Below, in pieces: positions 9,111 through 17,679 of a DNA stretch of 64,000 bases. How positions within the stretch are numbered: position 1 is the stretch's first letter; each line of letters starts with the position of its first letter. The translations under genes and the position numbers were made by a program. The notes beneath the pieces are model-generated. The model saw only the letters and a list, made by a program, of their open reading frames with translations, was not told where the DNA came from and ran no database searches. The DNA is taken from contig NZ_CP040272.1 in the NCBI RefSeq assembly GCF_013393905.1, forward strand, positions 7,015,501 to 7,079,500. Reading direction: 5' to 3'. The DNA is from Nostoc sp. C052 (lineage in GTDB: Bacteria > Cyanobacteriota > Cyanobacteriia > Cyanobacteriales > Nostocaceae).

Positions 9111-9350
9111 CGCTGAAAGCTGAAAGCGCTGCTGTATTTGGTTTTCAAGGTAAGGTTGCGCGAATAAGCAAATCATAACACAGGGAATAGTCATAGCACA
9201 AGATATAAATCGCTGAAACGCAGTCCCTATAAGGTGCGCGGATGGTTTAAAGGTATGATTGCCCTCAAAGCCTTGTATAGATGGAGCCTACAGCCTTTTT
9301 TGCTCCTTCTCATTTTGTACACCTACCCATCCGCGCATAAGGCAAGGAAA
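9111..9350 (-). promoter_or_regulatory. Putative CRISPR leader and promoter
   Basis: A non-coding stretch directly abutting the conserved end of the array. On the minus strand it carries TTGTGC, 18 bases, TATGAT (about 9159-9188) as a promoter-like pair, followed by GCGCAACCTTACCTTGAAAACC before the first repeat. Farther up, TGCGCGGATGG occurs twice in opposite orientation (9234-9244 and 9327-9337), framing about 80 bases. Orientation agrees with repeat decay at the opposite end. Leader function is inference. Confidence 0.55.
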
Positions 9351-9402
9351 TTAGTCTAATTAGCGATCGCTACCACCATTAAAATAAGCGATCGCCTGAC
9401 AC

Positions 9403-10494
9403 TTAATTTACCAAGTCAGGGAATACCTCTTGTACAGCCGGATGTACTAATTGATGATTCTGCACATTCACACCCTTAGCTAAGGCTGGGTTAACTTCCA
9501 GTGCTTTAATTCCCAAATTCGCCAACTGGACAACATAAGGTAATGTACTGTTATTTAGTGCTTGAGTTGCTGTCCAAGGTACTGCACCTGGCATATTAGG
9601 AACGCCATAATGCACCACACCCTCTTCAACGTATACCGGATTTGTGTGGGATGTAGGGTGTAAGGTTTCTATGCAGCCGCCTTGGTCTACGGCTACATCA
9701 ACTATTACTGAACCAGGACGCATTTGTTTGACCAATTCACGAGATACTAATATTGGCGCTCTACGTCCTAACACCAAAACTGCACCGATGAGCAAATCGG
9801 CTTCTTTGACTGCGGCTTCAATATGAGCAGAATTGCTGTAAATCAATTCGACTCTAGAGCCAAAGAGGGTTTCTAAGTAAGATAAGCGTTCGACACTCAC
9901 ATCTAAAATCTGGACGATCGCACCCACGCCCACAGCAATTTTAGCCGCTTCTGTACCGACAACGCCGCCACCTAAAATTACTACTTTACCCGGTTGCACT
10001 CCAGGAACACCGCCTAAAAGTACACCTCTACCACCTTGTTGACGTTCTAAGAATCTGGCCCCAAATTGCACTGCTAACCGACCGGCAATTACGCTCATGG
10101 GGGTGAGCAAGGGTAATCTGTTAGCGCCTGGTTGTTCTACAGTTTCGTAAGCGATCGCACAAGTGCCACAATCAATTAAATGCTCTGTCAACTTGCGATC
10201 AGCTGCTAAATGTAAATAAGTAAATAATATCTGCCCTTTTTGCAAAAAATTATACTCAGATGTCAGCGGCTCTTTGACTTTAACCACTAATTCCCGATTC
10301 CAAGCCGTTTCTGATGTGGGGACAATTTCGGCTCCAGCACTTCTGTAATCATCATCGGAGAAACCAGCGCCATTACCTGCTTGTGTCTGCACAAAGATGC
10401 TATGACCATTTTCTCGCAGCACCCGCACACTAGAAGGACTTAACCCTACCCGAAACTCTTGATCTTTATTTTCCTTAGGAACACCAATTTCCAT
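9403..10494 (-). CDS. ald: Alanine dehydrogenase
   Basis: NAD-dependent enzyme interconverting L-alanine with pyruvate and ammonia; in heterocyst-forming cyanobacteria it takes part in nitrogen assimilation and alanine use. The 363 residues match the family length. The protein starts MEIGVPKENKDQEFRVGLSP, the signature of the alanine dehydrogenase / PNT N-terminal domain. It then has the NAD-binding loop VVILGGGVVGTEAAKIAVG near residue 170, and MRPGSVIVDVAVDQGG followed by HYGVPNMPGAVPWTAT, which are diagnostic of Ald. The start is the ATG at 10494. Its only neighbours are the CRISPR leader downstream and a 400-base gap upstream, so it is monocistronic. Confidence 0.96.
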   Translation of the reverse strand: MEIGVPKENKDQEFRVGLSPSSVRVLRENGHSIFVQTQAGNGAGFSDDDYRSAGAEIVPTSETAWNRELVVKVKEPLTSEYNFLQKGQILFTYLHLAADRKLTEHLIDCGTCAIAYETVEQPGANRLPLLTPMSVIAGRLAVQFGARFLERQQGGRGVLLGGVPGVQPGKVVILGGGVVGTEAAKIAVGVGAIVQILDVSVERLSYLETLFGSRVELIYSNSAHIEAAVKEADLLIGAVLVLGRRAPILVSRELVKQMRPGSVIVDVAVDQGGCIETLHPTSHTNPVYVEEGVVHYGVPNMPGAVPWTATQALNNSTLPYVVQLANLGIKALEVNPALAKGVNVQNHQLVHPAVQEVFPDLVN

Positions 10495-10891
10495 ATATCG
10501 CCTCTGATAATTTTTTTGTTTAACTGTAGCCTGCCAATTTCAACCTTGCTACTTTCCTATTGCCGCTGACCTATTACAGATAGCTGCATTAGAGATAATT
10601 AATCTGTGTTCAAAGTTTCTCAATTAAATCTGAGTAGCCCCAAACTCTTACCCTTGACTATTGCCCCAGTATTTATACAATATATAAAGAATAGTAACAA
10701 TTTATTAAAAGAGCGATTGTATAGCTCCCGACTCGGAAGCTTTTGCTGAATTTCTCAAGTCATCTTGGCATTCAAGCAGTGCAATCGGTCTTATAAGTTA
10801 CCAAGTGTAGGGTAAAAACCCCCACTTTCCCCGACTTCTGCCAGAAGTCTGATATCAATTCCCGTTTGCCGAAAAAAGGTTTCTAAAAAAA
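10495..10891. other. Intergenic region between ald and hli
   Basis: Divergent spacer that must carry both promoters. It has a short CCCCGACTTCTGCCAGAAGTC hairpin-like stretch at about 10829-10852. I see no gene. Confidence 0.4.
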
Positions 10892-11062
10892 ATGACACAG
10901 ACACAACCAACGATTACACCTAAACTAGAAGAGCCGAAGTTTGGCTTTAACGAATATGCCGAACGCTTGAATGGTCGAGCCGCAATGATTGGCTTCGCTT
11001 TGCTGCTGGTGATTGAATATGTCACCAATCAAGGGGTGCTATCATGGCTGGGTCTAAAGTAG
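10892..11062 (+). CDS. High light-inducible (Hli/HLIP, CAB-like) protein
   Basis: A 56-residue protein with one membrane helix. It starts MTQTQPTITPKLEEPKFGFN and contains the chlorophyll-binding signature ERLNGRAAMIGFALLLVIEY (about residues 25-44), the ExxNxR-AAMIGF motif of the CAB/ELIP/HLIP superfamily, and ends NQGVLSWLGLK. Hli proteins bind chlorophyll and carotenoid, associate with photosystem II assembly intermediates and dissipate energy under high light; the partner of this paralogue cannot be told. The ATG follows an A-rich leader without a strong ribosome site. A 100-bp foldback element begins 33 bases after the stop. Confidence 0.93.
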   Translation: MTQTQPTITPKLEEPKFGFNEYAERLNGRAAMIGFALLLVIEYVTNQGVLSWLGLK

Positions 11063-11095
11063 TGCCATCAACAAGCACAATTTTGAAGTTGTAAG

Positions 11096-11195
11096 CTAGT
11101 GGTCTGTCAAGAACTAATTGACGGATAAATTTCTAGTAGAGACGGCGATTTATCGCGTCTCTCTAACCGCCAAAATGAATTTGACAGACCACTAG
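11096..11195. mobile_element. 100-bp MITE-like element with perfect 15-bp terminal inverted repeats
   Basis: The ends are CTAGTGGTCTGTCAA (11096-11110) and TTGACAGACCACTAG (11181-11195), an exact inverted pair. The interior has a smaller AGAGACGGCGATTTATCGCG hairpin. There is no coding capacity. The CTAG ends suggest TA-targeting mobilisation by an IS630-type transposase in trans (inference). Confidence 0.75.
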
Positions 11196-11520
11196 TAATT
11201 AAAAGAGTTTCAACCAGTTGGAACAACCAGTTGGTTTTGACTTCAATAATTGATAGCGGAGTACTTCGCCCTAGATACTTTAATTAGACTTATTCATAAA
11301 TAATTGCCCTAAAATATAAGCAAGAGAGGAATCGAAATACCTATTTTTGATGGAAATATCATAGACTTGCAACTAGCTGATGCAAGGCGATTAATGAGTA
11401 AACTTCCTCCCCTACTAAAGAAAATCATAAATTAGTGTCTGCCTTGGATGAAAAAGGCAAATTACGGGTGAGGTATTCTTGGTAAATATACACAAAAGGT
11501 GAACAGGAACCAACCAAGCT
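11196..11520. other. Intergenic region downstream of the MITE-like element
   Basis: No gene with a credible start. A short frame (about 11335-11434, reading IPIFDGNIIDLQLADARRLM and ending KKIIN) has no start codon and may be the tail of a lost gene. Confidence 0.3.
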
Positions 11521-11523
11521 GTG

Positions 11524-11820
11524 ATGAATGCTGTATTACCTCGTTTTTTGAAGTCAACCTACCGAAAAGAGCCAATAATCAGTGTACTAATGACGATGGG
11601 CGTTATGGATGCCCTGATTGGCGGATTAAATGATAGCTGGTCGTTGTTTGCTTTTGGTTTGGGAACGGCAGGGATAGCGCTAGGCTTTAAGTTGTGGCGT
11701 TTCCAGCAGCGTCGTCCCTTACCAGAGGAACCTGTAGTGCAACATTATTTGCCCTCTCGTTCTTCTTCTAGTACGCCTTTACCAATGTTAAGCGTTTCTA
11801 AGAAAAAACCGCCTCTTTAA
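11524..11820 (+). CDS. Conserved hypothetical membrane protein
   Basis: A 98-residue protein of unknown function. After a basic start (RFLKSTYRKEP) there are two hydrophobic stretches, ISVLMTMGVMDALIGGL and SLFAFGLGTAGIALGFKLW, which could form a membrane hairpin. They are followed by a proline/serine-rich, basic C-terminal tail ending SKKKPPL. I recognise no family. A GTG directly precedes the chosen ATG and could also serve as start. The next gene, a WD40 protein, begins 77 bases downstream on the same strand, so the two may be co-transcribed. Confidence 0.6.
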   Translation: MNAVLPRFLKSTYRKEPIISVLMTMGVMDALIGGLNDSWSLFAFGLGTAGIALGFKLWRFQQRRPLPEEPVVQHYLPSRSSSSTPLPMLSVSKKKPPL

Positions 11821-11897
11821 GAATTTGCAGAGTTATTTGGTAATAGCTCTGCAAAATTAATTTGGGTAACTGTATCTATAAAAAGTGAGGAAAAAGA

Positions 11898-12965
11898 GTG
11901 AGTAGTGAGGGAAGAGGTGGCGGTAATTTTCTGCGGCCGTATATTATTTTGGCATTTATGGCAGCTGTTGCCCTTCCAGTGACTATCTGGAAAGGGTTTT
12001 ACATTCATCAAGCTCATGCTGCCATTGAAGTAACGCCAAACTCCCAAGCTACTAGCAACTTTGCTAATGCCCAATTACTTTACACACTTAGAGGACATAA
12101 CGGAACCGTCAAATCCCTCGCTTTCAGTCCAGACAGCAGAATTCTTGCGAGTGGAGGTGCAGAAAACGAGGGTATAATTCGCCTGTGGAATCCAGCAAAC
12201 GGCAAAAAGTTAGGGGATATTAACAAAGCACACAAAGCAGCCATAGAATCTTTAGTGATTTCGCCAGATGGTCAAACCCTCGCTAGCTGTAGTGATGACA
12301 ACACGATTAACCTCTGGAGCCTGAAAAATTTTAGATTTAGCCGCTCTTTTGTTGGACATACCAGTAACGTATTATCTTTAGCGGTGTCTCCTGATAGTAA
12401 AATTCTCATCAGTGGAGCTTTGGATGGGATTCGTCTCTGGGATTTGCTACAGCAGCGCCCTCTAGGGACTCTAGTCAGCTTTGATAATTTGATTTATACC
12501 CTGGCTATTAGTCCTGATGGGCAGACCTTGGCTAGTGGTGATAATAAGGGTGTAATCAAGCTGTGGAATTTGAGTACTGGTAAATTAATCCGTGAATCAG
12601 TAGCTCATTCTAATGCTGTTAGCGCTGTTATCTTTACGCCAGATGGAGAAACATTAGTTAGTGCTAGCCGCGATCGCACCATAAAACAGTGGAATATTAA
12701 TACTGGAGAATTAGTCCGCACCTTCACAGGACATAATAACTGGGTAAATGCGATCGCTATTAATCCCGATGGACAAACCCTTGCTAGTGCCGGCAGAGAT
12801 GGGATTAAATTGTGGAATTTAACTACAGGTGAGTTAATAAATACCCTGAGTGGACATACAGACTGGGTAAGTGCGATCGTTTTTAGTCCCAATGGTAAAA
12901 TTCTTGCCAGTGGTGGATTTGATCGACAAATCAAGATTTGGGGGATTCCAATAAAACGTAAATAA
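11898..12965 (+). CDS. Membrane-anchored WD40 beta-propeller protein
   Basis: A 355-residue protein. Residues 1-10 are polar, 11-35 form a signal anchor (PYIILAFMAAVALPVTIWKG), and from about residue 55 to the end there are seven WD40 repeats. They show typical blocks such as LRGHNGTVKSLAFSPDSRIL, FTGHNNWVNAIAINPDGQTL and LSGHTDWVSAIVFSPNGKIL, each closing with IKLWN or IRLW. The propeller should lie outside the cytoplasmic membrane and act as a binding scaffold; its partner is unknown. The first codon is GTG; no ATG lies near the anchor. Adjacent repeats are alike at DNA level, which makes repeat gain or loss easy. Confidence 0.88.
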   Translation: MSSEGRGGGNFLRPYIILAFMAAVALPVTIWKGFYIHQAHAAIEVTPNSQATSNFANAQLLYTLRGHNGTVKSLAFSPDSRILASGGAENEGIIRLWNPANGKKLGDINKAHKAAIESLVISPDGQTLASCSDDNTINLWSLKNFRFSRSFVGHTSNVLSLAVSPDSKILISGALDGIRLWDLLQQRPLGTLVSFDNLIYTLAISPDGQTLASGDNKGVIKLWNLSTGKLIRESVAHSNAVSAVIFTPDGETLVSASRDRTIKQWNINTGELVRTFTGHNNWVNAIAINPDGQTLASAGRDGIKLWNLTTGELINTLSGHTDWVSAIVFSPNGKILASGGFDRQIKIWGIPIKRK

Positions 12966-13035
12966 TCGCGAACACCAGATACCCTACTTCTTAAAGAATT
13001 TGAGGAACTGAATGCCGTGTGGTGGAAAATGCGTA

Positions 13036-13091
13036 AAAGGCGGGCAAGATGCCAACCCCACAAGATTGGGTAATTTATTTGTAGGAAGTCC
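13036..13091. repeat. Partial dispersed foldback element, reverse orientation
   Basis: AAAGGCGGGCAAGATGCC, a CCCCACAAGATTGGG block and TTTATTTGTAGGAAGTCCC match the right arm of the element seen complete at 24945-25050. It abuts the next inverted-repeat element. Confidence 0.6.
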
Positions 13092-13433
13092 CTAGCGTGC
13101 ATTGGTGTCAACTTAACGTGAAAGCAAGTCTAGAACTAGCTTTTAGATTGCCTCGTTCCCAGTCTCCGACTGGGAATGCTTGTCTTTGAGGCTCCGCCTC
13201 CAATACTTTTCGGGTTTTGGGAGAAAGGGGAAGGGGTAAAGGTAAATTCAAACCCTTACCCCTTCCCCTTTAACCTTTCCCCAGATCAAAAGAGAGATTG
13301 TTGGGTTTATCCGAAAAGTATTTGCTCCGCCTCTCTTTACTGGCGGCAGAGCCACTTTTGAGTTGCATTTCCAGCCGGAGGCTGGAAACGAGGTTTTAAA
13401 GGAGTTTCAGCTTAAGTTGACACCAATGCCTAG
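13092..13433. mobile_element. About 340-bp non-autonomous element with 17-bp terminal inverted repeats
   Basis: The ends GCATTGGTGTCAACTTA (13099-13115) and TAAGTTGACACCAATGC (13413-13429) are exact inverted copies, flanked by CTAG on both sides. The interior holds a nested inverted pair (CCTCGTTCCCAGTCTCC against GGCTGGAAACGAGG) and an AAAGGGGAAGGGGTAAAGG / CCTTACCCCTTCCCC hairpin, as if smaller repeats had inserted. Open frames across it are low-complexity and not credible genes. Confidence 0.65.
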
Positions 13434-14165
13434 TAGTTCGCCAAGTGAACTTGGCGGGGTAAAGGGTAAGGGGGAAGGGAGAAAGGGTTTAAATCTCTTA
13501 CCCTTTTCCCTTTCCCCTTTCCCCAGTCCTCACTTAGCATTTTTGGGTTGGCAGACTACTAGCGTGTCGCAGACAAGACTTGTTTGCGCCAGGAGAGAAG
13601 AGCATCTCTCGAGTTTTAGTGATTACCGTCCAGGTTTCTAGCCTGATGGTGATTTTTAGATTGTTTGCTAAAATTTGGTCTTGCCTTTTTAGAGTTGTTA
13701 TAGTAAACAATCAATCAAGGATCAGATAAAATTTTGCCAAAACAAGCCAAAATTAATGATGCTAGCAACCAAGAGCGATGTCTACGACGGGCTACACTTA
13801 CCCCAAATGTTGCATAACTGTGAATACTTGATGAAAATACAGCCGAGCTAATATCTGATCCAGGAAATTACTGTAAGTATAAACATAGGGAATTTCAAAT
13901 CATCTATGCAGCTACTTGCCCTCTAGAACGGAACAAATTCTGAACTTAGACAATCTTAGAAATGGTCATCGTCAGTAAATGCACTCAGGTAAAAATCACT
14001 ATCTAGGCTGAAGCAAAGGTTTGTAGCGCTTAAGCGCAATTTCAAACATTGGATAACTTGCTACTTAAATAATGTTTAATTTTCCCGAACTGCTTTTGAT
14101 CCCCATTTCGATAGAATGACTAGGCAGAACCCTAAAACTAAAAACCGCTTTTGACTGCGACGCCC
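13434..14165. other. Intergenic region upstream of the permease gene
   Basis: The first 120 bases hold another GGGGTAAAGGGTAAGG / CCCTTTCCCCTTTCCCC hairpin-forming low-complexity stretch. The rest is unique-looking sequence without an open frame. Confidence 0.4.
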
Positions 14166-15218
14166 ATGAATCAATTGAACAATGGTTTTACACTATTTCT
14201 GAGTCTGCTAGTCGAGGCGATGCCTTTTTTGCTTCTTGGGGTTTTATTCTCAAGTTTGCTGCTATTTTTTGTTGATGAGCGCAAACTCGTAGAAAAAATG
14301 CCCACAAATCCGCTGCTGGGTGCTTTAGTTGGCAGCATGATCGGCTTTTTATTTCCGGTGTGTGAGTGCGGGAATGTACCGGTAGCGCGGCGGTTCCTGA
14401 TTCAGGGAGTACCCACACCAGTGGCAATTGGTTTTTTGCTAGCAGCACCAACAATTAACCCAATTGTAATTTGGTCAACTTGGACAGCATTTCGAGATCA
14501 ACCAGAAATAGTAGTCTTACGAGTCGTATTTTCTCTAGCAATTGCCACAATTATCGGGTATGTTTTCAGTTTTCAAAAGGACTTAAATCCGATAATTCAG
14601 CCTGCGATCGCTCGTTATATGAAGTTTAACCCACCCGCGCCGCCTGAAACCAAGCGCCGTGGTCAGCGTTACCAAGCACAAGAGGAAGCAACAGTACCGA
14701 ATCTCTTGCAATCTGGGACTTATATCTTAGGAGGAAAAGCAGGTATACCTCTGCGGATAGATGCTAATTTAGTACCGTCTACCTCAGCGTCTACGACCAA
14801 TAAACCGTTAGCAGCGAAATTGCGTCTAGTGGTGGATAACAGCATTCAAGAATTCCGAGAATTAGGCGGAGTCATGGTTGTAGGAAGTGCGATCGCGGCT
14901 GCGATTCAAGTCCTCGCTCCCCGTGAATTAATTCTCAGTTTGGGTGCTGGCCCCATTACCTCAATTGTGGTCATGCTGATATTAGCAGTAGTGGTGTCAA
15001 TTTGTTCTACAGTTGATTCTTTCTTCGCCCTATCTTTTGCCTCAACCTTTAGCAGTGGTTCATTGTTGGCATTTCTAGTGTTTGGGCCAATGATTGACAT
15101 CAAAGGTATTGGTTTGATGTTATCCATTTTTAAACCCAAAACGGTCTTTTACTTATTTGCTCTAGCAGCACAATTAACATTTGTGTTCACCCTTTTCCTG
15201 AACTTGCACGTCTTTTAA
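14166..15218 (+). CDS. Permease of the DUF318/UPF0718 (YraQ/YcgR-like) family
   Basis: A 350-residue membrane protein with about eight helices in two homologous halves. The family hallmarks are EAMPFLLLGVLFSSLLLFFV at the N-terminus, the FPVCECGNVPVARR loop with a C-x-C pair, and the APTINPIVIWSTW segment; the second half repeats the theme with CSTVDSFFALSFASTFSSG and FGPMIDIKG. It is probably an exporter or channel of unknown substrate; the cysteine loop suggests metal or thiol chemistry (inference). The gene pairs with the next one, as this permease family usually does. I chose the ATG at 14166 (MNQLNNGF); a TTG 15 bases upstream is possible. Confidence 0.85.
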   Translation: MNQLNNGFTLFLSLLVEAMPFLLLGVLFSSLLLFFVDERKLVEKMPTNPLLGALVGSMIGFLFPVCECGNVPVARRFLIQGVPTPVAIGFLLAAPTINPIVIWSTWTAFRDQPEIVVLRVVFSLAIATIIGYVFSFQKDLNPIIQPAIARYMKFNPPAPPETKRRGQRYQAQEEATVPNLLQSGTYILGGKAGIPLRIDANLVPSTSASTTNKPLAAKLRLVVDNSIQEFRELGGVMVVGSAIAAAIQVLAPRELILSLGAGPITSIVVMLILAVVVSICSTVDSFFALSFASTFSSGSLLAFLVFGPMIDIKGIGLMLSIFKPKTVFYLFALAAQLTFVFTLFLNLHVF

Positions 15219-15244
15219 AAAATTATTAGTCATTTGTCCTTTGC

Positions 15245-15286
15245 TAATGACCAATGACTAATGACCAATGACTAATGACCAATGAC
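15245..15286. repeat. Three 14-bp tandem repeats that include the next gene's start codon
   Basis: TAATGACCAATGAC is repeated three times without change. It belongs to the heptamer-type short tandem repeats of heterocystous cyanobacteria. The ATG of the following gene (15282) lies inside the third copy. Confidence 0.85.
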
Positions 15287-16055
15287 TAACAAAACCACCA
15301 AATCTAAAATCCCAAATCTGTTACTCCCTTGGCTGGATGCTATCGCAATTACAGCTTGGGGCACTTTGATGTTGAGATATTGGTTAACTAACAAGCTGAA
15401 TCTGTTGATTCACCCAAATTACATTTGGTTCGTGGTCGTGACTGGTATCAGCTTGATTATTATTGGTTTCTTCAAGATGCAGGAACTTTGGCAACGTCGT
15501 CGCCGTGATGTGACATCAAACGCCCCGCATATTAGTTTATTTCCCCCTGGTTGGGGTAGTTCTTTGTTATTGACTACGGCGATTTTAGGTTTTATCATTA
15601 CGCCGCAGGTTTTTGCTAGTGACAAAGCACTTCAAAGGGGTGTAACGACTGATTTATTGGGAAGCACACGTGTCAAACCTCAAGCCTTTCGCGCTACCGT
15701 TCGCCCAGAAGAGCGATCGCTTGTAGACTGGGTGCGTACTGTCAATGTCTATCCAGAACCAGACACATATACAGGACAAAAAGTCAAAGTACAGGGATTT
15801 GTCATCCACCCGCCGGATATAGGAAAAGAATATTTGTTCTTAGCAAGATTTGTCTTAACTTGCTGTGCAGCAGATGCTTACCCTGTGGGATTGCCCGTCA
15901 AACTACAAAATAATCAAGAGGCTTATGCCGCTGATACCTGGCTGGAAGTAGAAGGACAAATGGTCACAGAAAATTTGGCAGGTAAACGCCAACTTACCAT
16001 CGCCGCCACCTCCCTCAAAAAGATTCCTCAACCCCAAAATCCTTATAGTTATTAG
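15282..16055 (+). CDS. TIGR03943/DUF1980-type membrane protein, partner of the permease
   Basis: A 257-residue protein. There are about three membrane segments in residues 10-115 (WLDAIAITAWGTLMLRYWL; IWFVVVTGISLIIIGFF; SSLLLTTAILGFIITPQVF). A soluble C-terminal domain includes VKVQGFVIHPPDIGKEYLFLARFVLTCCAADAYPVGLPV in two parts, with a CC pair typical of the family. It resembles B. subtilis YcgQ, whose gene also adjoins a DUF318 permease; the two are thought to form one transport unit. Start choice is uncertain because the ATG sits in a tandem repeat, but no other start lies before the first membrane segment. The gap to the permease is 63 bases. Confidence 0.8.
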   Translation: MTNKTTKSKIPNLLLPWLDAIAITAWGTLMLRYWLTNKLNLLIHPNYIWFVVVTGISLIIIGFFKMQELWQRRRRDVTSNAPHISLFPPGWGSSLLLTTAILGFIITPQVFASDKALQRGVTTDLLGSTRVKPQAFRATVRPEERSLVDWVRTVNVYPEPDTYTGQKVKVQGFVIHPPDIGKEYLFLARFVLTCCAADAYPVGLPVKLQNNQEAYAADTWLEVEGQMVTENLAGKRQLTIAATSLKKIPQPQNPYSY

Positions 16056-16101
16056 TCATTAGTCATTAGCCCAATGCCCAATTCCCAATGCTCAATTCCC
16101 A

Positions 16102-17601
16102 ATGACTAAATCTAAAACATTTATTCAACCACTAGATCGAATCGCGATCGCACTAATGCTACTGCTGAGTCTGCTGATTGGGTTAATCATCTTACAAGGT
16201 GATGTGGTAACTGCTCGTGTCCGGGATTTTACATGGCAAAATCAACAAATTGGGGCAGAAGATAACTCTTTCACCCTCACCTTCAGCCGCCCAATGGAAA
16301 TCAAAAGTGTCGAGGATAACTTGAAAATTGAGCCACCCCTCGCAGGTAAATACAGTTGGGCAGGGCGGCGGATGGTTTATACACTGGTAACACCAGCACC
16401 TTATGGCACGAATTATAAATTGCTGTTACAAGGAGCCAAAGATAAGTTTGCGCTGCAAGAGGGTAACAATCGTCTGATACAACCCTTTACAGGTAGCTTC
16501 CGTACACGCGATCGCGTTATTCTTTACATCGGCACTGATAAAGAAGAAAAAGGGCGGTTAGTTCTTTACAACTTGACCCAAGAACAAAAAAGGGTACTTA
16601 CCCCTAAAGACTTGGTAGTAATTGACTTTGAATCATTTCCTGATGGGGAGAAAATTTTATTTTCTGCTCGCGCCGCCAATAATCAAGACTTACTTTCAGC
16701 CCAAATATATACAGTGACAACAGGCGTTTCTGCTAAATCTGGACAAAAAGCAGAACCAGAAGGCAAAGTTGACCTGACTTTAGATAGTAAAGATTATCAA
16801 AACCTGAAATTTGACTTATCTCCTGATGGGCAAACTATTGTCATCCAACGGGGAAACAAAAATAATCCTGGCGACTTTGGACTCTGGTTTATGCCAGCAA
16901 CTAGTGACGCTTCCGCAGAAAAACCCGTCCCGAAACGCCTCAAAAGCCAGCCAGGAGGAGACTTTATGATCACGCCTGATAGTAAAGCCGTTGCAGTTGC
17001 CCAAGGACAGGGAGCAGCGATTTTACCACTGCAAGGCGATGCAAGTAAACCTTTAGATTTTCTGCCCCAGTTTGGTTTGGTACAGGCTTTCTCTAAAGAT
17101 GGCTCTCAAGCAGCAATGGTAAGGTTTAATACAGATTACACGCGAGATTTGTTTTTAGTGACAAACCAGGGTGTACAGAAACAACTAGTAAAAACAACAG
17201 GCTCAATTGTCAGTTGCCAATTTGACATCGCCTCACCTACCCTCTATTGCTTGCTGACACAGCTAGTATCCAAGGAACAATACATAGAACAGCCTTATGT
17301 GGTGGCAATTGATCTGAAAACCGGACAACAGAAACCACTGTTAGTACTGCCTCCCGCTCAAAGAAATGTGCAAATGAGTTTATCATCTGACGGTTTGGGC
17401 TTGTTATTTGACCAAGTAGTACCGCAGACAAACACCACAGCATCATTACCCCCAAACACTTTAAAAACTGATGATGGAGATACCATCGCTACCAGTAGCC
17501 TGTGGTTAATGCCTCTATTGCCCATCGCTGATGCTACGACTGTTGAAATTAAACCAGAACAACTCCCCTTCGCTGGGTTTCATCCCCGATGGCTACCTTG
17601 A
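16102..17601 (+). CDS. Membrane-anchored protein with SbsA-like Ig domain and TolB-like propeller
   Basis: A 499-residue protein. Residues 13-33 form a membrane anchor (IAIALMLLLSLLIGLIILQG). Residues 40-135 look like a bacterial Ig-like (SbsA/Big_5) domain with FTLTFSRPMEIKSVEDNL and MVYTLVTPAPYGTNYKL. The rest consists of repeating strands such as DFESFPDGEKILFSA, KFDLSPDGQTIVIQRG and MSLSSDGLGLLFDQV, as in TolB/WD40-like propellers. It is probably exported and anchored, with an unknown binding role. It follows the permease pair by 46 bases, so the three genes may form one operon. Its ATG also lies within a CCCAATGACTAA tandem-repeat unit. Confidence 0.75.
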   Translation: MTKSKTFIQPLDRIAIALMLLLSLLIGLIILQGDVVTARVRDFTWQNQQIGAEDNSFTLTFSRPMEIKSVEDNLKIEPPLAGKYSWAGRRMVYTLVTPAPYGTNYKLLLQGAKDKFALQEGNNRLIQPFTGSFRTRDRVILYIGTDKEEKGRLVLYNLTQEQKRVLTPKDLVVIDFESFPDGEKILFSARAANNQDLLSAQIYTVTTGVSAKSGQKAEPEGKVDLTLDSKDYQNLKFDLSPDGQTIVIQRGNKNNPGDFGLWFMPATSDASAEKPVPKRLKSQPGGDFMITPDSKAVAVAQGQGAAILPLQGDASKPLDFLPQFGLVQAFSKDGSQAAMVRFNTDYTRDLFLVTNQGVQKQLVKTTGSIVSCQFDIASPTLYCLLTQLVSKEQYIEQPYVVAIDLKTGQQKPLLVLPPAQRNVQMSLSSDGLGLLFDQVVPQTNTTASLPPNTLKTDDGDTIATSSLWLMPLLPIADATTVEIKPEQLPFAGFHPRWLP

Positions 17602-17679
17602 GAGAATAATTCGTAAGGAACGTGGATTAAATAAGATACAAAACTTTATCCTGTCTCTAGCTTCTCTCTCCAATATATC

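Noticed and set aside
7054..9402. Search for cas genes on either side of the array
   Set aside because: No frame of credible length or motif exists between egtD and ald; the neighbours are metabolic genes.
13176..13641. Open frames of 61 and 92 codons
   Set aside because: They run through inverted-repeat and GGGGAAAGG-type low-complexity sequence; the composition is not protein-like.
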